A stretch of DNA of 8,004 nt from assembly GCA_003560935.1 (NCBI GenBank), contig PWJF01000542.1, forward strand, positions 1 to 8,004. The letters run 5' to 3'. Below, piece by piece: positions 5,962 through 8,004 of the stretch. Under the pieces are notes generated by a model. The model was not told where the DNA came from and did not search any database. It saw only the letters and a list, made by a program, of their open reading frames with translations. Position 1 is the stretch's first letter, and every line of letters begins with the position of its first letter. The stretch comes from Ignavibacteriales bacterium. GTDB taxonomy: Bacteria > Bacteroidota > Ignavibacteria > T3Sed10-11. The position numbers were made by a program, and so were the translations under genes.

Positions 5962-6978
5962 TCATTGAGCATGACAGATCATGCAGGACGGATCTCTCCC
6001 CTGAAGATCGTGGCATGTCATACAGTTTTCAATATCGCGCCGCGCAAGTTGAGCGTGCCGTCCGCCGGTGCCGGTGAGCATTACAAAACCGGGTTGATCG
6101 TGCGATGCAGGTTTGAATGCACCCGGTGCAATTCCCGCACCTTCGATATGGCAATCCGCACAGAACGTTTCTACTTCATGGCAGGTCTGGCATTGTGTTC
6201 GTTTGGAGCGTGCATCAAGTCCGTGCGTATACTTGTAATTCGGATCGTGTACCCTATCCGAAGAAATAGTACCCTTTCCGGCAGCTTCAGGTGAATACAT
6301 TGGCGACCGGGTAAACCCGGGCCCTAAAATCAACAGTCCCGCCGTCTCATGGCAATCCTGACAGAACGTTTGCATGTGGCATGACGCACACTCGGCTTCA
6401 AACGCACCGGCACGAACAACACGTTTATGCTCTCGTTCGAAATTCGCCACCATGTGACTTGCCGGCATTAAGGTCTTTGTATCCATGTGACACGATTCGC
6501 AATCCATGGATGCCTGCCCGCCGTCATGACACGACATACAATCAGCTTTAACCGGCATGTGATCTGCAGTTGCATAATCTGCTTCTTCAATATTCGCATG
6601 ACAGGTCTGACAACTGATTCCAAGTTTTTCATAGTGGAGCTGATGATTAAAATACATATCCGGTTCGGTTTTCTTGAACTTAACGTATGTATCTTCGAAG
6701 TGGCACAGTGCACAATCGTCGGTGACATCGTGACAGAGTGCACAATCCGATTTCATTGCAAGCAGATTATCCTGTGAAGTGGTACTTGTCGGTGCTGCTG
6801 AATGACAGTCGACACATTCGATCAATAATTCGGCGTGCACCCGATGCGAGAACTTGATAATCTCGGAGCGATCCTGCTGCTTCTTATCCGCCTGAAGGGT
6901 CGCAGTGTTATATGACGAAAATATTAACACCAGAGTAAACATAAGAATGAGACCGATATATAAATATTGTATTTTCAT
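5962..6978 (-). CDS. Exported 12-heme c-type cytochrome
   Basis: A 338-residue multiheme cytochrome with 12 CX2CH sites, at residues 55, 79, 89, 123, 147, 160, 197, 206, 263, 273, 319 and 332, or one heme per 28 residues. Residues 6-22 are hydrophobic, and LQA-D at 28-31 is a plausible signal peptidase site, giving a periplasmic protein; an uncleaved membrane anchor is the alternative. FSHRVH (43-48) and FNHQLH (110-115) each precede three heme sites, as in cytochrome c7 modules. The remaining six sites come in three close pairs. Every cysteine belongs to a heme site, and the last heme ends three residues from the C-terminus. The length is close to MtrA (10 hemes), but I do not recognise it as that family. 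It lies 34 bases after the barrel gene and 40 before the 7-heme lipoprotein; AGGG sits about eight bases before the ATG. It is the likely periplasmic or barrel-inserted wire of the conduit. Confidence 0.9.
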   Translation of the reverse strand: MKIQYLYIGLILMFTLVLIFSSYNTATLQADKKQQDRSEIIKFSHRVHAELLIECVDCHSAAPTSTTSQDNLLAMKSDCALCHDVTDDCALCHFEDTYVKFKKTEPDMYFNHQLHYEKLGISCQTCHANIEEADYATADHMPVKADCMSCHDGGQASMDCESCHMDTKTLMPASHMVANFEREHKRVVRAGAFEAECASCHMQTFCQDCHETAGLLILGPGFTRSPMYSPEAAGKGTISSDRVHDPNYKYTHGLDARSKRTQCQTCHEVETFCADCHIEGAGIAPGAFKPASHDQPGFVMLTGTGGRHAQLARRDIENCMTCHDLQGRDPSCMICHAQ

Positions 6979-7012
6979 CGGTTTTCCCTATCAATAAATG
7001 TTTATCAAAATA

Positions 7013-8004
7013 TCAGAAAATTCCCAGGTTCTCGAAGAACCAGTAATTAAATCGAATAAATACTCGCGTATCGTAATCGAAAACCCGGTTACGGATATAT
7101 TGACCTCGAATATCCAACGAGAATGATCGCGATACTTTATGTGATATCCCGGCAATCGCCGAGAATACCCACTCATTATCACCGTCATAATCTGCGGGAG
7201 TATATTGTGCAATGCCGCCCCCCGCCGATAAAACCCATCTGTCCTGATCTATCGGATAATACGACATCAATGATGCCGAACATAAGTCACCGGCATACCC
7301 TTGAGTATGACTTAAGGAAAGCGAGCCGTAGTTAGTCCGGGCATATACTCCAACCCGCAGACTACTATCACCGTCATATATTACATTGGCAACCCGTCCT
7401 GTCAGAGTCAACCAGTCCTTCAGTCGATATTCAACCCCTCCTTCAATTTCCCGATTTGATTCTATTTCAAATATTCTGAAGATTGAATTAAGCGGCACCA
7501 TCGGTTCGCGGTAAATATACTCAGCGGTCAATGCCAGTTCGGGAGTTATATTGACGCGTGTCCAGAACTCCATTCGCTGCGGCCGGGAATCATCAAGATT
7601 ATAATCAAATCTTCCGTACAACGAAGCTCGCGTGCCGATCAGATAACTCACGTCGGCGCTGGCAATCTGGAATTCCCGGCTATCGCCGTCTATTAATACC
7701 TGAATCGGATTAAAAAGTGTATCGGCACGAGTTGCGATATAGGGTTCCCGTCTATTATGACGGTCCATATAACTAACACTTGCGTACAGACCTCTCATAG
7801 GTCGAACTGCGAGTTGACCGCCAACCATACGGCGATCGTCCCACGGTTGAACACGTCCGCTTTGAAACGGGCGAACGAGTGAACCCGCATAGACATATGC
7901 CGTATACTTGCCGTTGTTTAAATTTAGTCGTAAACTTCCGCCATCGATTGTACCCCTCCCGACGCCGGCATAGATTGGCTGCCTGCCGATACTCAGATCG
8001 AGTA
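7013..8004 (-). CDS. Outer-membrane beta-barrel protein, 5' end outside window (putative porin of a cytochrome conduit)
   Basis: The reading frame is open from the window edge to the stop at 7013, giving 329 visible codons (base 8004 is inside a codon). A start at the internal ATG at 7828 would discard 58 well-formed residues (beginning LDLSIGRQPIYAGVGRGTID), so the gene surely begins upstream. The protein shows the alternating polar and hydrophobic pattern of transmembrane beta-strands throughout (for example LYGRFDYNLDD, LALTAEYIYRE, SFSLDIRGQYIRN), rich in Tyr, Arg and Asp with aromatic girdles, and it ends in an aromatic strand with a terminal Phe, the usual signal for barrel assembly. 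It has no heme motif. Directly following it are two multiheme cytochromes in the same direction, which suggests the porin of a porin-cytochrome complex. No close family name is recognised; a generic porin-type barrel is the alternative. Confidence 0.8.
   Translation of the reverse strand, partial: LDLSIGRQPIYAGVGRGTIDGGSLRLNLNNGKYTAYVYAGSLVRPFQSGRVQPWDDRRMVGGQLAVRPMRGLYASVSYMDRHNRREPYIATRADTLFNPIQVLIDGDSREFQIASADVSYLIGTRASLYGRFDYNLDDSRPQRMEFWTRVNITPELALTAEYIYREPMVPLNSIFRIFEIESNREIEGGVEYRLKDWLTLTGRVANVIYDGDSSLRVGVYARTNYGSLSLSHTQGYAGDLCSASLMSYYPIDQDRWVLSAGGGIAQYTPADYDGDNEWVFSAIAGISHKVSRSFSLDIRGQYIRNRVFDYDTRVFIRFNYWFFENLGIF

Noticed and set aside
5962..6978. 12-heme cytochrome as MtrA/DmsE
   Set aside because: Length is similar, but there are 12 rather than 10 heme sites, with two c7-like triheme units, so the gene name would not be justified.
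6979..7012. Gap before the 12-heme cytochrome (ATAAA-TG-TTTAT) as a regulatory site or FNR box
   Set aside because: Five-base AT-only arms and no match to TTGAT-N4-ATCAA; the 34-base gap is adequately explained by the ribosome site.
6991..7212. Minus-strand short frame overlapping the end of the barrel gene
   Set aside because: It lies in another frame inside the barrel gene, and the barrel reading has the strand pattern and terminal Phe. No ribosome site or domain supports the short frame.
7013..7828. The barrel gene as a complete 271-residue protein starting at an internal ATG at 7828
   Set aside because: The frame is open for another 58 codons to the window edge, those residues continue the beta-strand pattern, and no ribosome site precedes the internal ATG. 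The gene is partial at its 5' end.

Overview
The window reads almost entirely on the minus strand, so transcription runs from position 8004 towards position 1. It comes from a Gram-negative bacterium: it encodes an outer-membrane beta-barrel, a lipobox-bearing exported cytochrome and a proton-pumping transhydrogenase, and every gene has a purine-rich Shine-Dalgarno site. Base composition is moderate, with AT-rich intergenic stretches. The lineage cannot be fixed from this sequence. The mixed CX4CH/CX2CH cytochrome type is best known from Desulfuromonadales such as Geobacter, and other sediment-dwelling metal-respiring groups are equally possible.

Region A (8004 to about 4872) is a compact cluster of three genes. 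It starts with the C-terminal part of an outer-membrane beta-barrel (cut by the window edge), continues with an exported 12-heme c-type cytochrome and a 7-heme c-type cytochrome lipoprotein, and ends at a rho-independent terminator. Gaps between genes are 34 and 40 bases. This layout is that of a porin-cytochrome conduit, in which hemes held in or beside a barrel carry electrons across the outer membrane. The individual proteins do not obviously match the well-known Mtr or Omb/Oma/Omc sets, so this is the most interesting part of the window.

Region B (about 4781 to 631) is a second likely operon with its own promoter. It encodes a small single-cluster ferredoxin, the three subunits of a split proton-translocating NAD(P) transhydrogenase (pntAA, pntAB, pntB) and a short radical SAM protein with what looks like a SPASM-type tail that has lost its cysteines. 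The transhydrogenase uses proton-motive force to make NADPH from NADH. The ferredoxin and the radical SAM protein are unusual companions.

Region C (630 to 1) has a 174-base gap with a perfect 9+9 inverted repeat, followed by the first 152 codons of an L-lactate/glycolate permease that runs off the window.

A plausible but inferred reading of the whole is an anaerobe that imports lactate, balances NADH and NADPH by transhydrogenation, and can pass respiratory electrons outward through the cytochrome conduit. No tRNA, rRNA, CRISPR array, insertion sequence or phage gene was seen, and no gene-free stretch exceeds 300 bases.
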